From Desulfobacula toluolica Tol2 (GTDB lineage: Bacteria; Desulfobacterota; Desulfobacteria; Desulfobacterales; Desulfobacteraceae): a DNA stretch of 64,000 nt. A program made the position numbers and the translations under genes. Numbering within the stretch: the first letter of the stretch is position 1; every line of letters begins with the position of its first letter. Location of the stretch: NCBI RefSeq assembly GCF_000307105.1, contig NC_018645.1, forward strand, positions 4,846,001-4,910,000. Direction: 5' to 3'. The notes under the pieces were generated by a model, which worked only from the letters and a program-made list of their open reading frames with translations, did no database searches and was not told the DNA's origin. Below, piece by piece: positions 53,122-62,279 of the stretch.

Positions 53122-53673
53122 ATGAGTGATTCAGTAAAAAAAGTTATCAAAGAAATAAAAATAGATCCGGACAAATGCAATGGGTGTCGCGCCTGTGAGA
53201 TAGCCTGTGCAGCATTCCACAGCAAACCAAAATACAGTAGCTTTAACCCGAGCCGCTCCAGGATACGGATGGTAATCAATGAGATAAATGATGAATGGGT
53301 TGCAATTCGCTCCAGTAATTTCACTAAAACCGAATGTAAAGGCAGATCCAGGTATATAATCAACGGGAAAGAATATAGTGAGTGCAGCTTCTGCAGTACT
53401 ATCTGTTCCGCCAGAGATGTCTTTAAAGAACCTGATTCCGATCTTCCCCTCAAGTGCGACATGTGTGGGGAAAATCCGGAACAAATACCCATGTGTGTTC
53501 AAATTTGCAGTCGTGACGCCTTGACCTATTCAACAAGAGAAGAGGAAGTTCAAGAGCAAGATGAAGTAAAGTGGGAAGAAATGAAAATAGGGTTGGAGTC
53601 CTTGTTAAAAAAACATGGTTTAAAAAAGATAAAAAATGCCGTTATCCGTCTGGCAAAGAATAAAAAACACTGA
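53122..53673 (+). CDS. bamC: Second BamC-like ferredoxin subunit
   Basis: This 183-residue protein repeats the cysteine plan of the first BamC: CNGCRACEIACAAFH, CSFCSTIC and CDMCGENPEQIPMCVQIC. The ATG at 53122 has GGGAGG 11 bases upstream; the GTG at 53110 overlaps that site, as in the first copy. It lies 20 bp after bamB2, the same spacing as in the main operon, so the pair was duplicated together. It probably feeds electrons only to the second BamB. Confidence 0.88.
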   Translation: MSDSVKKVIKEIKIDPDKCNGCRACEIACAAFHSKPKYSSFNPSRSRIRMVINEINDEWVAIRSSNFTKTECKGRSRYIINGKEYSECSFCSTICSARDVFKEPDSDLPLKCDMCGENPEQIPMCVQICSRDALTYSTREEEVQEQDEVKWEEMKIGLESLLKKHGLKKIKNAVIRLAKNKKH

Positions 53674-53918
53674 TAAACTTTTCCCCGATATCTGATTTGA
53701 AAATCGACAGCTCACGTCGTTTCCAGTTATTATGATTTTCCAGCGACCTTCAGTAAAATTTTCTTGACATTGACAAACATTATAAACATAGGCACTATGA
53801 TTTTTTACAAAAAGACTATTCAATAATTTTCAAAATGTGTTGGGAATTGAAAGTCTTAAAAATATATACTTGTATAAAACGCTTTTTGAATTTTGAATAA
53901 CAACAATGTTTCAATAAG

Positions 53919-53963
53919 ATCAGAATGAAAGCGATCCCCTCTTTCATTCTGATAGCTTTTTTT
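53919..53963 (+). terminator. Strong terminator-like hairpin before the sensor kinase gene
   Basis: ATCAGAATGAAAG (53919-53931) and CTTTCATTCTGAT (53941-53953) form a perfect 13-bp stem with a 9-base loop, followed by AGCTTTTTTT. It lies 245 bp after bamC2 and only 38 bp before the kinase start, so it ends bamBC2 transcription and could also act as an attenuator of the kinase operon. The rest of 53674-54001 shows two overlapping TTGACA boxes at 53764 but no matching -10. Confidence 0.7.
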
Positions 53964-54001
53964 AATACATATTAAAAATTCTATCCAGGGAGATAAAGGG
54001 T

Positions 54002-57000
54002 ATGCAATATCCCATTTGTTTGTTGAATACATATTTGGATAGATATAAATTGTGGATACCTCTTTGTTTCTTTTTTGTATTATTGTTCACATCATTTTCA
54101 AACAGTTCCGAAGCAAAAAAGAAAAATATACTCATCGTTTTTTCATATGAATATGGCATGCCGGCGTATAATATAGTGGAACAGACCATACGATCTGAGC
54201 TGAATACGGATAATAGCAATATAATTTATTTTAATGAACAATTAGATCTGTCCCGCTTCATTGGAGAAAAATATAAAAACACTTTAAAAGAATCATTTTA
54301 TTTAAAATATAACCATCTCAAATTTGATTTGATCATTACAATAATGAAACCCGCTTTTGACTTTATACAAAGTGAATGTAAAGATCTGTTCCCAGGTGTG
54401 CCCATTGTTTATGGCTTGATTGACGAAGGGTTTGACAAGCCCAAAAAACTTCCAGCCAATACATCTGGGTTTGCCATGAATGTCAGTATTGACGGCACCA
54501 TAAAAGCAGCCATGAAAATTCAACCGGATGCACAACATATGGTCATTGTTTCTGATAAAACACAGCTTGGACAATTACTGGAGGAAAGGGCAAAACAGGC
54601 CATTGACACTATTCCTGATCAAATTTCAGTAACCTCATTATCAAACTTTTCAATGGAAAAGATTCTAATAAAAGTTCACAACCTTTCATCTGATACCATT
54701 GTCTTATATCTGGTTATGTCGGAGGATGGTGATGGCAAACCCATTATCTCAACGGACGCTTTAAAAATGATCAGTGATGTATCAAATGCACCTGTATACG
54801 GCCTTTGGGATATTCTTTTGGAACACCGGATGACAGGTGGATGTTTAAGCAGCTTTGTTTCGCTGGGTCGAAATATGGCTGAAAAAGGAAAACAAATCTT
54901 AAATGGGCAAATAGAGTCTCCTTCTTTAATTACAATACCCAACACTCACATGTTTAACTGGAGACAGCTTCAGCGCTGGGGTATAAAGGAACAGAATCTC
55001 CCATCAGGCAGTAGGATCAAATTCAAGGAGATGTCTGTCTGGGATACCTATAAAAAACAAATCCTCATTGTTTTTTTGATTTGCATAAGCGAGGCAATAC
55101 TGATCGGTTTTTTACTTGTCCAAAGAAGAAAAACCAAATTGTCGGAAATAAAGCGTTCAAAAACAAAAAAATTCAGAGATAACCTGATCAAAACAGCGAA
55201 TGTTCTGATTTTGGGGTTTGATACCCAAGGCAATGTTACATTGTTGAATTCTGCAGTTGAGAAGTTAACCGGATATCTCACGTCAGAATTTGAAGGTAAA
55301 AACTTGTTCAATATTTTAGTCCCCGGGAAAAGTGATCAAGCTGCAGGGCATTTGTTTAATAACTTTATGAATGAAAGCCTGCCCAAATTGTCTGAATATA
55401 AAATTCAAACAAAAGATGGCAGGGAACGAATTATTTTATGGAGTAATAATGCAATCAAACAAAATGGAAAAGTAGAAGGCACAATTTTAATTGGTATTGA
55501 TATTACAGAGCGCAAGCACGCAGAAAGATTGCTGAAGGAAAGCGAAGAAAAATACAGAGAACTCATTGATAATACATCAGATATTAGTTATAGATCAAGC
55601 ATAGATGGCTATTTAATATTTCTATCCAAGGCGGTTCAGCGCTTAACCGGCTATACCGTAGAAGAGGCGATCGGATCAAATATAGCTGATATGTATTTAT
55701 ATCCGGAAGAAAGAAAAAAAGTCATGGCAATCCTTAAAAAATGGGGACATATTTCAGATTATGAAGTCCAGTTCAAACATAAAGACGGGTCAATCTGGTG
55801 GGCTTCTTCGAATTCTCAATTATTCACAGATCAAAATGGTAATATTTTGGGAGTCGAAGGAACTATAAGGGACATCACCAGGCGTAAGATTGCCGAAGAG
55901 GAACTTCGCAAGAACGAAGAAAGGCTTCGTTTAGCGCTTGAAGGCACGAATACCGGATTTTACGAGTGGTATCCTGTGACCAATGAAACCTACTTCAGCC
56001 CAACTTTTTTTACAATGTTGGGATATGAACCTGACAAGTTCCCCCATAATTATAACACTTGGGCTGATTTATTACATCCGGAAGACAAATTAGCTGCTGA
56101 GACGGTTGTAAAGGATTTCCTTCAAAAACGACAAAGCTCGTTCAAACACGAGTTCCGGATACGGTCGAAAAAAAATGGGTATCATTGGATATTAAGTCGT
56201 GGTGCAGCAATGGAGTGGGATGAAAAAGGCAGAATCCAACGGATAATAGGAACTCACTCGGATATCACTGACAGCAAACTGGCCGAGGAAATGCTTCGGG
56301 ACAGAGAAATGAGACTGCGGACGATGTTTGACCAGACCTTCCAGTTCATGGGGTTGCTTTCTTTGAAAGGTAACTTGTTGACAGTAAATCGGGTCGCCCT
56401 TGAATTTATAAAAGCCAAAGAAGCAGATGTGATTGACAAACTCTTTTGGGAGACTCCCTGGTGGACTCACTCTGCAAAGGAGCAAAAAAAAATACTTCAG
56501 GCAATTAAAAAGGCTGCTTTGGGTGAATACATTTCATTCGAAACCACCCATATAGATCCTTCCGGCAATCTGCACCATATTGATACGTCACTTAAACCGA
56601 TTCTGGGTGATGATGGCAGGATCATCTATCTGTGTGCGGAAGGAAGAGACATAACCGACAAAAAACAAGGTCAAAAGGAAAGGGTAAAGCTGGAGAAACA
56701 ATTGCACCAGGCCCAGAAAATGGAGGCTATCGGTACGCTTGCCGGTGGTATCGCCCATGACTTTAACAATATTCTTGGTGCAATTATCGGTTTTTCTGAA
56801 CTGGCGCTTGAAGATATCAAAGAAGGTGACCCAGTAAGATATTCCATTGATCAGGTTTTACAATCCGCTTTCCGGGCAAAAGAACTGGTGGAACAAATTC
56901 TTTTGTTCAGCCGTCAGGGCAAACATAAGATGAAGCCGGTGAAGATAACTTCCCTGATCAAGGAGGTTATTAAGCTGCTCAGGTCAACCCTCCAGAAGAC

Positions 57001-57853
57001 GATTGATGTTAAGGAAAATATTTTAATCAAAAAGGATATGGTGCTTGCAGATCCAGTTAAGATTCATCAGATTCTAATGAATCTTTGTACCAACTCAGCC
57101 CATGCAATGGGTGAGAAAGGGGGAACCCTGACCGTCACCCTTGATCAAATCGATTTTGATAAAAAGTCTTTGATGGAGTTTTCAGACCTGAAATCGGGGT
57201 CATATTTAAAATTGAAAGTGACTGATACCGGACATGGTATCCCTGAAAAACTTATCGATAAAATATTCGACCCTTTCTTTACAACCAAGCCCCGTGGAGA
57301 GGGAACCGGTTTGGGACTGGCAGTAGTGCATGGTATTGTGAAAGATCATAAAGGGAATATAAAGGTCTACAGCGAACCTGGAAAAGGAACCGCCATCCAT
57401 ATATTTCTACCCCTTTTAAAAGCAGATGATCCGTTGGCTGTAAAGGATGACAAACCCATATCCGGCGGCACGGAGCACATCCTGCTGGTTGATGATGAGA
57501 TCCCGTTAATCAAGTTTGGAAAACAGACACTACAGCGATTGGGCTATCGGGTTACAGCATTTTCTGACAGCCGGATCGCATGGGAAACATTCCAAAAAAA
57601 TCCAAATTTTTTTGATATGGTCATTACAGATAAGACCATGCCCGAAATAACAGGCTTGATGCTTTCTGAAAAAATAGTCAATTTGTGTCCGGAAATACCG
57701 ATTATCCTGTGTACAGGATTTGGTGATGAATTATCATTAAAAGAAGCTGAAAAGATCGGGGTAAAAGCCATGCTGCATAAGCCTGTCATCAAGAAAGACC
57801 TGGCTGAAACCATCCGCCGGGTATTGGATCAAACCAGAGAAAAAGGGGTTTAA
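54002..57853 (+). CDS. Hybrid sensor histidine kinase with periplasmic ABC-substrate-binding-like domain and PAS repeats
   Basis: This 1283-residue kinase has a signal anchor (about 16-35), a periplasmic domain of the ABC transporter substrate-binding (ABC_sub_bind) type (about 40-340), a second membrane segment (about 354-374), four PAS/PAC units (about 395-905), a dimerisation domain with phosphoacceptor H919 (GGIAHDFNN), an ATPase domain (N box [13 protein letters not shown]1 [19 protein letters not shown]2 [15 protein letters not shown]) and a C-terminal receiver with D1210 (ITDKTMPE). Its gene ends 4 bp before a sigma-54 response regulator. The BamV/BamW pair of Geobacter has the same general role. 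The periplasmic domain suggests that an imported small molecule, perhaps an aromatic acid, is sensed. Ribosome site AAAGGGT. Confidence 0.94.
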   Translation: MQYPICLLNTYLDRYKLWIPLCFFFVLLFTSFSNSSEAKKKNILIVFSYEYGMPAYNIVEQTIRSELNTDNSNIIYFNEQLDLSRFIGEKYKNTLKESFYLKYNHLKFDLIITIMKPAFDFIQSECKDLFPGVPIVYGLIDEGFDKPKKLPANTSGFAMNVSIDGTIKAAMKIQPDAQHMVIVSDKTQLGQLLEERAKQAIDTIPDQISVTSLSNFSMEKILIKVHNLSSDTIVLYLVMSEDGDGKPIISTDALKMISDVSNAPVYGLWDILLEHRMTGGCLSSFVSLGRNMAEKGKQILNGQIESPSLITIPNTHMFNWRQLQRWGIKEQNLPSGSRIKFKEMSVWDTYKKQILIVFLICISEAILIGFLLVQRRKTKLSEIKRSKTKKFRDNLIKTANVLILGFDTQGNVTLLNSAVEKLTGYLTSEFEGKNLFNILVPGKSDQAAGHLFNNFMNESLPKLSEYKIQTKDGRERIILWSNNAIKQNGKVEGTILIGIDITERKHAERLLKESEEKYRELIDNTSDISYRSSIDGYLIFLSKAVQRLTGYTVEEAIGSNIADMYLYPEERKKVMAILKKWGHISDYEVQFKHKDGSIWWASSNSQLFTDQNGNILGVEGTIRDITRRKIAEEELRKNEERLRLALEGTNTGFYEWYPVTNETYFSPTFFTMLGYEPDKFPHNYNTWADLLHPEDKLAAETVVKDFLQKRQSSFKHEFRIRSKKNGYHWILSRGAAMEWDEKGRIQRIIGTHSDITDSKLAEEMLRDREMRLRTMFDQTFQFMGLLSLKGNLLTVNRVALEFIKAKEADVIDKLFWETPWWTHSAKEQKKILQAIKKAALGEYISFETTHIDPSGNLHHIDTSLKPILGDDGRIIYLCAEGRDITDKKQGQKERVKLEKQLHQAQKMEAIGTLAGGIAHDFNNILGAIIGFSELALEDIKEGDPVRYSIDQVLQSAFRAKELVEQILLFSRQGKHKMKPVKITSLIKEVIKLLRSTLQKTIDVKENILIKKDMVLADPVKIHQILMNLCTNSAHAMGEKGGTLTVTLDQIDFDKKSLMEFSDLKSGSYLKLKVTDTGHGIPEKLIDKIFDPFFTTKPRGEGTGLGLAVVHGIVKDHKGNIKVYSEPGKGTAIHIFLPLLKADDPLAVKDDKPISGGTEHILLVDDEIPLIKFGKQTLQRLGYRVTAFSDSRIAWETFQKNPNFFDMVITDKTMPEITGLMLSEKIVNLCPEIPIILCTGFGDELSLKEAEKIGVKAMLHKPVIKKDLAETIRRVLDQTREKGV

Positions 57854-57857
57854 ATTA

Positions 57858-59285
57858 ATGGCCAATGTGTTAATCATAGACGATGATAGGGTGTTTTGTG
57901 ATTTTCTTTCACGGAAAATTAAGCGGTTAGGCCACAATAGTGTATTTACACTAACTTTGGAAGATGGGATTAGTATGGCATTTTCCAGAGGATTTGATGT
58001 GATTTTACTGGACGTCCAATTGCCTGATGGTAATGGTATAGAGGCGATCCACCGGTTTCAGGAACTTGACTATCCTCCGGAAATTATCATTATTACCGGT
58101 TCCGGAAATCCGGATGGTGCCGAACTTGCCATTGAATGGGGGGCCTGGGATTACATTGAAAAACCAAGTTCAATTGAGGCCATTACCCTGCCGATCATTC
58201 GAGCACTGGAATACAGAAAAGAGAAATGTAACAACAATACCAGGATGATCCTGAAAAGGGATGGTATTATCGGCAGCAGTGCTGAAATGAAATCGTGTCT
58301 GGACCAATTGGCCCAGGCGTCAAGCAGTGATATCAGCGTTTTGATCCAGGGAGAAACCGGAACTGGAAAGGAGTTGATGGCCAGGGCTATCCATGAAAAC
58401 AGCCAGCGATCCAATGAACCGTTTATCGTTGTTGACTGCAGCGCTATCCCTGAATCTCTGGTTGAAGGATTGTTGTTTGGACACGAAAAAGGCGTATTTA
58501 CAGGTGCTGACAAAAAACAGATCGGTCTTGTCGAACAGGCCAATAAAGGGACATTGTTTCTGGATGAAGTGGGAGAACTTCCCATATCCATGCAAAAGGC
58601 TTTTTTGCGAGTACTTCAGGAGAGAATATATCGTCCTTTGGGCAGCAGGTATGAAAAGGAAAGTGACTTCAGGCTGATCTCTGCCACCAACAGGCAGCTT
58701 GAAAAAATGGTGACGGAAAACAAGTTCCGTGAAGATCTTCTATACCGGATTCGCTCCTTTTTAATTCATACCCCCCCATTAAGGGACCGTTCGGAAGATA
58801 TATCCGAATTATCCATGTATCATGTTGTCAGACAATGTGAAAAAATGGAAATCCCGATAAAAGGGTTTTCTCCTGATTTTTTTGAAGTTATAAATTCTTA
58901 TAAATGGCCTGGTAACGTTCGCGAATTATTGAATACAATAGACAGTGCCATGGCAGCTGCCGGAGAGCAGCCGATTCTTTTTCCTCAGCATCTTCCTGTA
59001 AAAATGCGCACAAGAATCGCAAGATCCGGTCTAAAAAAGTATACCCATCAAACATTGATTGAGAACAGTATTTCAGAAGTTTCTGCCATGCCGGATGAAT
59101 CTGTCGGCACCTATAAACGGTTTCGTGAACAACTCCTGAACGCAGGGGAAAAACATTATCTTTTAAGGATCTGCAAGCTGTCTGGAGGGCATGCCAAGGA
59201 TGCCTGTAAAATTACCGGATTATCCCAGTCCCGACTCTATTTTTTAATGCAAAAGCATGGTATCTCCCTATCCGATTTTAAATAA
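57858..59285 (+). CDS. Sigma-54 dependent response regulator, NtrC family (BamV-like candidate)
   Basis: This 475-residue regulator has a receiver (D52 in LLDVQLPDG), an AAA+ domain with Walker A GETGTGKE near 165 and a Fis-type helix-turn-helix at the end (GLSQSRLYFLMQKHGI). The sigma-54 loop at 212-217 is GVFTGA: Val replaces the first Ala of GAFTGA, an uncommon but not inactivating-looking change since the F-T-G core is kept. The partner kinase is directly upstream. Two CTCCTG-N5-CAGGAG sites follow the gene and the same sites precede the bam promoter, so this is the best candidate for the bam activator. Its paralogue is at 648. Confidence 0.93.
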   Translation: MANVLIIDDDRVFCDFLSRKIKRLGHNSVFTLTLEDGISMAFSRGFDVILLDVQLPDGNGIEAIHRFQELDYPPEIIIITGSGNPDGAELAIEWGAWDYIEKPSSIEAITLPIIRALEYRKEKCNNNTRMILKRDGIIGSSAEMKSCLDQLAQASSSDISVLIQGETGTGKELMARAIHENSQRSNEPFIVVDCSAIPESLVEGLLFGHEKGVFTGADKKQIGLVEQANKGTLFLDEVGELPISMQKAFLRVLQERIYRPLGSRYEKESDFRLISATNRQLEKMVTENKFREDLLYRIRSFLIHTPPLRDRSEDISELSMYHVVRQCEKMEIPIKGFSPDFFEVINSYKWPGNVRELLNTIDSAMAAAGEQPILFPQHLPVKMRTRIARSGLKKYTHQTLIENSISEVSAMPDESVGTYKRFREQLLNAGEKHYLLRICKLSGGHAKDACKITGLSQSRLYFLMQKHGISLSDFK

Positions 59286-59383
59286 TTGAAAATATCCACT
59301 TTTTTATTTTCTGCAAGCAAATGTAGTTTAAAAAATGTCAAAATCTGTTTTGACATTGGGATCACTTATTTTTCTAAAAATCA

Positions 59384-59401
59384 TTCCTGTTTTTCAGGAG
59401 T
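59384..59401 (+). promoter_or_regulatory. Palindromic activator site, first copy before the 59.5-kb promoter
   Basis: TTCCTG-TTTTT-CAGGAGT: one mismatch between arms, same core and 5-base spacer as the bam sites and the same orientation relative to the downstream promoter. It begins 99 bp after the regulator stop. Confidence 0.5.
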
Positions 59402-59420
59402 AAAAATCTAATATTTATAA

Positions 59421-59453
59421 ATACAAAGCTCCTGTTTTTCAGGAGCTTTGTAT
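59421..59453 (+). promoter_or_regulatory. Palindromic activator site, second copy before the 59.5-kb promoter
   Basis: ATACAAAGCTCCTG-TTTTT-CAGGAGCTTTGTAT, a perfect 14-bp repeat, the best copy in the window. It is 80 bp upstream of the -24 element at 59533. It could also end the regulator transcript, but has no T tract. Confidence 0.58.
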
Positions 59454-59532
59454 TCTGATTGCACCTTCATTTTAAGCTATATTTTCAAAAATAGCTTAAA
59501 ATTTCAGATATTTATACAATAAGCAACTATTT

Positions 59533-59548
59533 TGGCATACTACTTGTA
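59533..59548 (+). promoter_or_regulatory. Sigma-54 type promoter before the TauE/SafE gene
   Basis: TGGCATACTACTTGTA fits TGGCAC-N5-TTGCW with two mismatches (T for C at the end of the -24 box, T for C in the -12 box). It lies in the 458-bp interval 59286-59744, which otherwise holds the palindromes and a gene remnant. Confidence 0.5.
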
Positions 59549-59620
59549 GGAGTAAAGCCAATTATGCAATTGAAGAGAAACATAAAAACCAACTTATTAC
59601 GGGGAATCAATGACTTATAG

Positions 59621-59767
59621 TTGGAAACAAATAAAATTGATCATATCCCTATAGCAGTTAAAGATTTTGATGAAGCATGTAAAGTGTGGGAACTGGTCTT
59701 TGTAAAAACAGAACCCGACGATGTTTATAAGGAGTACTATTATTATGTTAAAAATAAGTATCCCTGA
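59621..59767 (+). pseudogene. Fragment of a VOC-family gene (methylmalonyl-CoA epimerase N-terminus-like)
   Basis: A 48-codon frame from TTG reads METNKIDHIPIAVKDFDEAC and ends in a stop after VYKEYYYYVKNKYP. The opening (DHI-x-IAVKD-x-DEA) is the signature start of glyoxalase/epimerase VOC domains, which bind a metal with that His. A whole protein would need about 130 residues, and there is no good ribosome site, so it is a remnant. Its end overlaps the start of the permease gene. Confidence 0.5.
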
Positions 59768-60584
59768 ATTTTATCATAAACGGGTGCTGCACCTACTGGG
59801 GTTTGTTGTTGCTCTGTTCAGTACCGGTATCGGTATTGGCGGAGGCACCATATTTATTTCTGCTTTTATATCGATTTTTAAATTTGATTTCAAACGGTCC
59901 GCAGGTCTTTCACTTGCAACCATTATCCCCATCACGTTTGTGGGTGGAGCATCTCACCTGTTTTTTTTTTCCAGTCCCCCTTCTTATAAATATTTTCTTG
60001 TTTTTATTCCCATGTGTATCATTGGTACAATTATAGGTTCAAAATTTATTCATAAATGGAACAACCAATGGCTCAAATGGATTTTTACCATTTTTCTTCT
60101 CATTGCAAGTTTTCGAATCTTAAAACTTGTTGATTTACCTTTTTTAATGTTTTCAAGCCTGAATGAAATCTCCTGGACCCATGAAGCCCTTTTTATCATG
60201 ACGTTCGGAATTTTTATCGGCATAATTGCCACATGGCTGGGGATTGGGTGCGGACTGCTCATTGTCCCTTTTTTTGTGATTGTGATGAATTTTAACATAC
60301 ACGAAGCTATCTGCCTGTCTTTAACCACAATGTTTTTTTTAACGATATCCGCCACTCTCATGCACCACAAACTTGAACAACTGGATTTCAAGTCCTATAA
60401 AGCGTTATTTCTCCCGTCTCTTGCAGGGGCTGTTATTGGTTCTGCCATATCCGGTCTACTGCCGTGTTTTTTCCTCAAACAACTGTTTGGCATTATATTG
60501 GCATTGATTGCCTGTTCATACCTTTACCAGCTTTGGACTATGGCAATAAAAACCGTACTCTCAAAAACACAACGTCATGAATAA
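59745..60584 (+). CDS. TauE/SafE-family anion permease
   Basis: This 279-residue protein has eight likely membrane segments in two similar halves, with the family signatures GIGIGGGTIFISAF in the first and WLGIGCGLLIVPFF in the second. The family exports sulfite, sulfoacetate or organic anions. The ATG at 59745 lies 10 bases after AAGGAG; an upstream Met at 59721 has no such site. It is downstream of a sigma-54-like promoter with bam-type activator sites, which suggests a link to aromatic metabolism; the substrate is unknown. Confidence 0.9.
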   Translation: MLKISIPEFYHKRVLHLLGFVVALFSTGIGIGGGTIFISAFISIFKFDFKRSAGLSLATIIPITFVGGASHLFFFSSPPSYKYFLVFIPMCIIGTIIGSKFIHKWNNQWLKWIFTIFLLIASFRILKLVDLPFLMFSSLNEISWTHEALFIMTFGIFIGIIATWLGIGCGLLIVPFFVIVMNFNIHEAICLSLTTMFFLTISATLMHHKLEQLDFKSYKALFLPSLAGAVIGSAISGLLPCFFLKQLFGIILALIACSYLYQLWTMAIKTVLSKTQRHE

Positions 60585-60594
60585 GGAGAAACAA

Positions 60595-60951
60595 ATGTAT
60601 AGTACAACTATATATGACACCTTGAGAAACGATTTGGAAGAAAAGGTAATTTCCCACAATCTTGTTAATGAATCCATCAACATAAAATGCAAAAGGCTTT
60701 TGCCCAGACAGGCTATAGGAAGACATAAACACGACTATTACCCCATTATCAAGGGCAAAAAATTCATGGTTGAGGCTGATTTTCTTCAGGTAAAAGGACA
60801 GGGATTTACAGACGCTTTTGAGAACAGGGCATATAGCATTAAAGATATCTTATCCATGAATCGTTCCACAAAAAGAAATCGGGTTTCTTTTGTTGCAGGA
60901 TTGAATGCGGCTTACAGATATCTCGGCCTTACAGACAAGACCATTTATTAA
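60595..60951 (+). CDS. Small protein with DUF4213/DUF364-like N-terminus, probably truncated
   Basis: 118 residues from the ATG at 60595, 8 bases after AAGGAG. The start (TTIYDTLRNDLEEKV) and the end (GLNAAYRYLGLTDKTIY) look like the N-terminal domain of the DUF4213-DUF364 proteins, which are thought to bind metals or act in cofactor handling. In the family the chain continues with a Cys after TIY; here a TAA comes in and the next in-frame codon is TGC. So the protein may have lost its DUF364 half by a nonsense change. It follows the permease gene closely. The family match is by eye. Confidence 0.55.
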   Translation: MYSTTIYDTLRNDLEEKVISHNLVNESINIKCKRLLPRQAIGRHKHDYYPIIKGKKFMVEADFLQVKGQGFTDAFENRAYSIKDILSMNRSTKRNRVSFVAGLNAAYRYLGLTDKTIY

Positions 60952-61182
60952 TGCGTACAAACCTGCTGTTTTTTGATGGGGAGACCATTTCAGCACCTGC
61001 AAAAACACTTAATCATACAACCTTTTGTGAATACGGACATTACTATAAAAATGGAAAAAGGCAGCTGCAGTAGGGTTAGGCCTTTTGCTATTGTTCCCAA
61101 GGAACTGATTAAACATGGATGTGTGGGAGCTGGATTTGCAGGTATTATAAGCTTACCTGTATTGAGCAAATATTTTTTTTAA
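60952..61182 (+). pseudogene. Possible separated C-terminal remnant of the preceding gene
   Basis: The same frame stays open for 76 codons after the TAA at 60949-60951 (CVQTCCFLMGRPFQ at its start, VRPFAIVPKELIKHG and GCVGAGFAGIISLPV later). It has no ribosome site of its own. It might be the remnant of a longer gene or chance coding. I do not recognise a family. Confidence 0.28.
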
Positions 61183-61233
61183 TCTTCCCTTCTTTTGAGG
61201 GGTATTTAATCAACAAAGGAGATGGAGGTAATG

Positions 61234-62208
61234 ATGAAACACCTAAAGTACATTGTTGCAGTATTGATGCTGAGTGTTTTTTTCAGTGGGTTTGCAGATA
61301 CTGTGGAGGCCAGAAAATTTTTGTGGAATAAAACTTATTTTTATAATTTTTACAGTGTTTGTCCCCTGCCGAGCGGAGATGTATGGGCAGTGGGCAGCAA
61401 TGGCATGATCTGTCGTCTGAACCCGGAAAATTATGAATGGGACGTTCAAGAATCCGATCTTCATGGCAACCTGTACAGCGTTTCCTTTGTTAACGCCCAA
61501 AAAGGCTGGGTCTGTGGTCAAAACGGTCAGATTGCCCATACCCGGGACGGTGGCAAAACATGGCAGGTGCAAACGAGCGGTACCAAACAACACTTGTTCA
61601 GCCTTACTTTCAAGAATGCAGAAAAAGGCTGGGCAGTGGGGGATTTTGGAACCATCCTCCATACCTCTGATGGAGGCCGAAATTGGCATGTCCAGAATGA
61701 AAAAACAGACAAAATTTATAACAACATCTATTTCAACGATACTGAACATGGCTGGATCGTAGGGGAATTTGGAACCATCCTTTATACTGAAGACGGCGGT
61801 CTCAACTGGATGGAACAAAAGAACCCTCTGGGAGAAAAAACTCTGTTCAGCGTTTGTTTTAATGACCGAACAAATGGCTGGATCGCCGGCATGGATGGTT
61901 CTATCTTGAAGACAGTAGACAGTGGTAAAACATGGACTGCAATCAAATCATCCATAACGGAAAACCTAATGTGCATTCAGGTTGTTAGAAACAATGGCTG
62001 GGTCATCGGGCTTAAAGGAGCATATGGAATGCTTGGTAAAGGTATGTGGAATGATGAAACCCACAGAGTTCCGACACGGGCGTGGCTCAATGATTGTGTT
62101 TTTGTCGATGAAAAAACCGGCTGGCTTGTCGGCAGTGTTGGCACTCTCTTGCATACTCTTGACGGAGGTAAAACTTGGTTTCCTGGCAACCAGTCCGGGA
62201 CGAAATAA
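61234..62208 (+). CDS. Exported YCF48/BNR-repeat beta-propeller protein
   Basis: 324 residues with a signal peptide (HLKYIVAVLMLSVFFSGFA). Six to seven repeats of the pattern GW-x-x-G-x-x-G-x-(I/L)-x-x-T-x-DGG-x-x-W follow, for example GWAVGDFGTILHTSDGGRNW and GWLVGSVGTLLHTLDGGKTW, as in a seven-bladed propeller related to YCF48/HCF136. The ATG at 61234 was chosen because GGAGG ends 5 bases before it. In proteobacteria such proteins are typically encoded next to RND/MMPL transporters and DUF1302/DUF1329 proteins in clusters for uptake of hydrophobic compounds; the RND gene follows here 71 bp downstream. Confidence 0.9.
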   Translation: MKHLKYIVAVLMLSVFFSGFADTVEARKFLWNKTYFYNFYSVCPLPSGDVWAVGSNGMICRLNPENYEWDVQESDLHGNLYSVSFVNAQKGWVCGQNGQIAHTRDGGKTWQVQTSGTKQHLFSLTFKNAEKGWAVGDFGTILHTSDGGRNWHVQNEKTDKIYNNIYFNDTEHGWIVGEFGTILYTEDGGLNWMEQKNPLGEKTLFSVCFNDRTNGWIAGMDGSILKTVDSGKTWTAIKSSITENLMCIQVVRNNGWVIGLKGAYGMLGKGMWNDETHRVPTRAWLNDCVFVDEKTGWLVGSVGTLLHTLDGGKTWFPGNQSGTK

Positions 62209-62279
62209 AAAAGTACTGCCAATGAAGACAAACTGACAAAAAATCATAAAATATACCAAGAAATGAGAGGCGTTGACTG

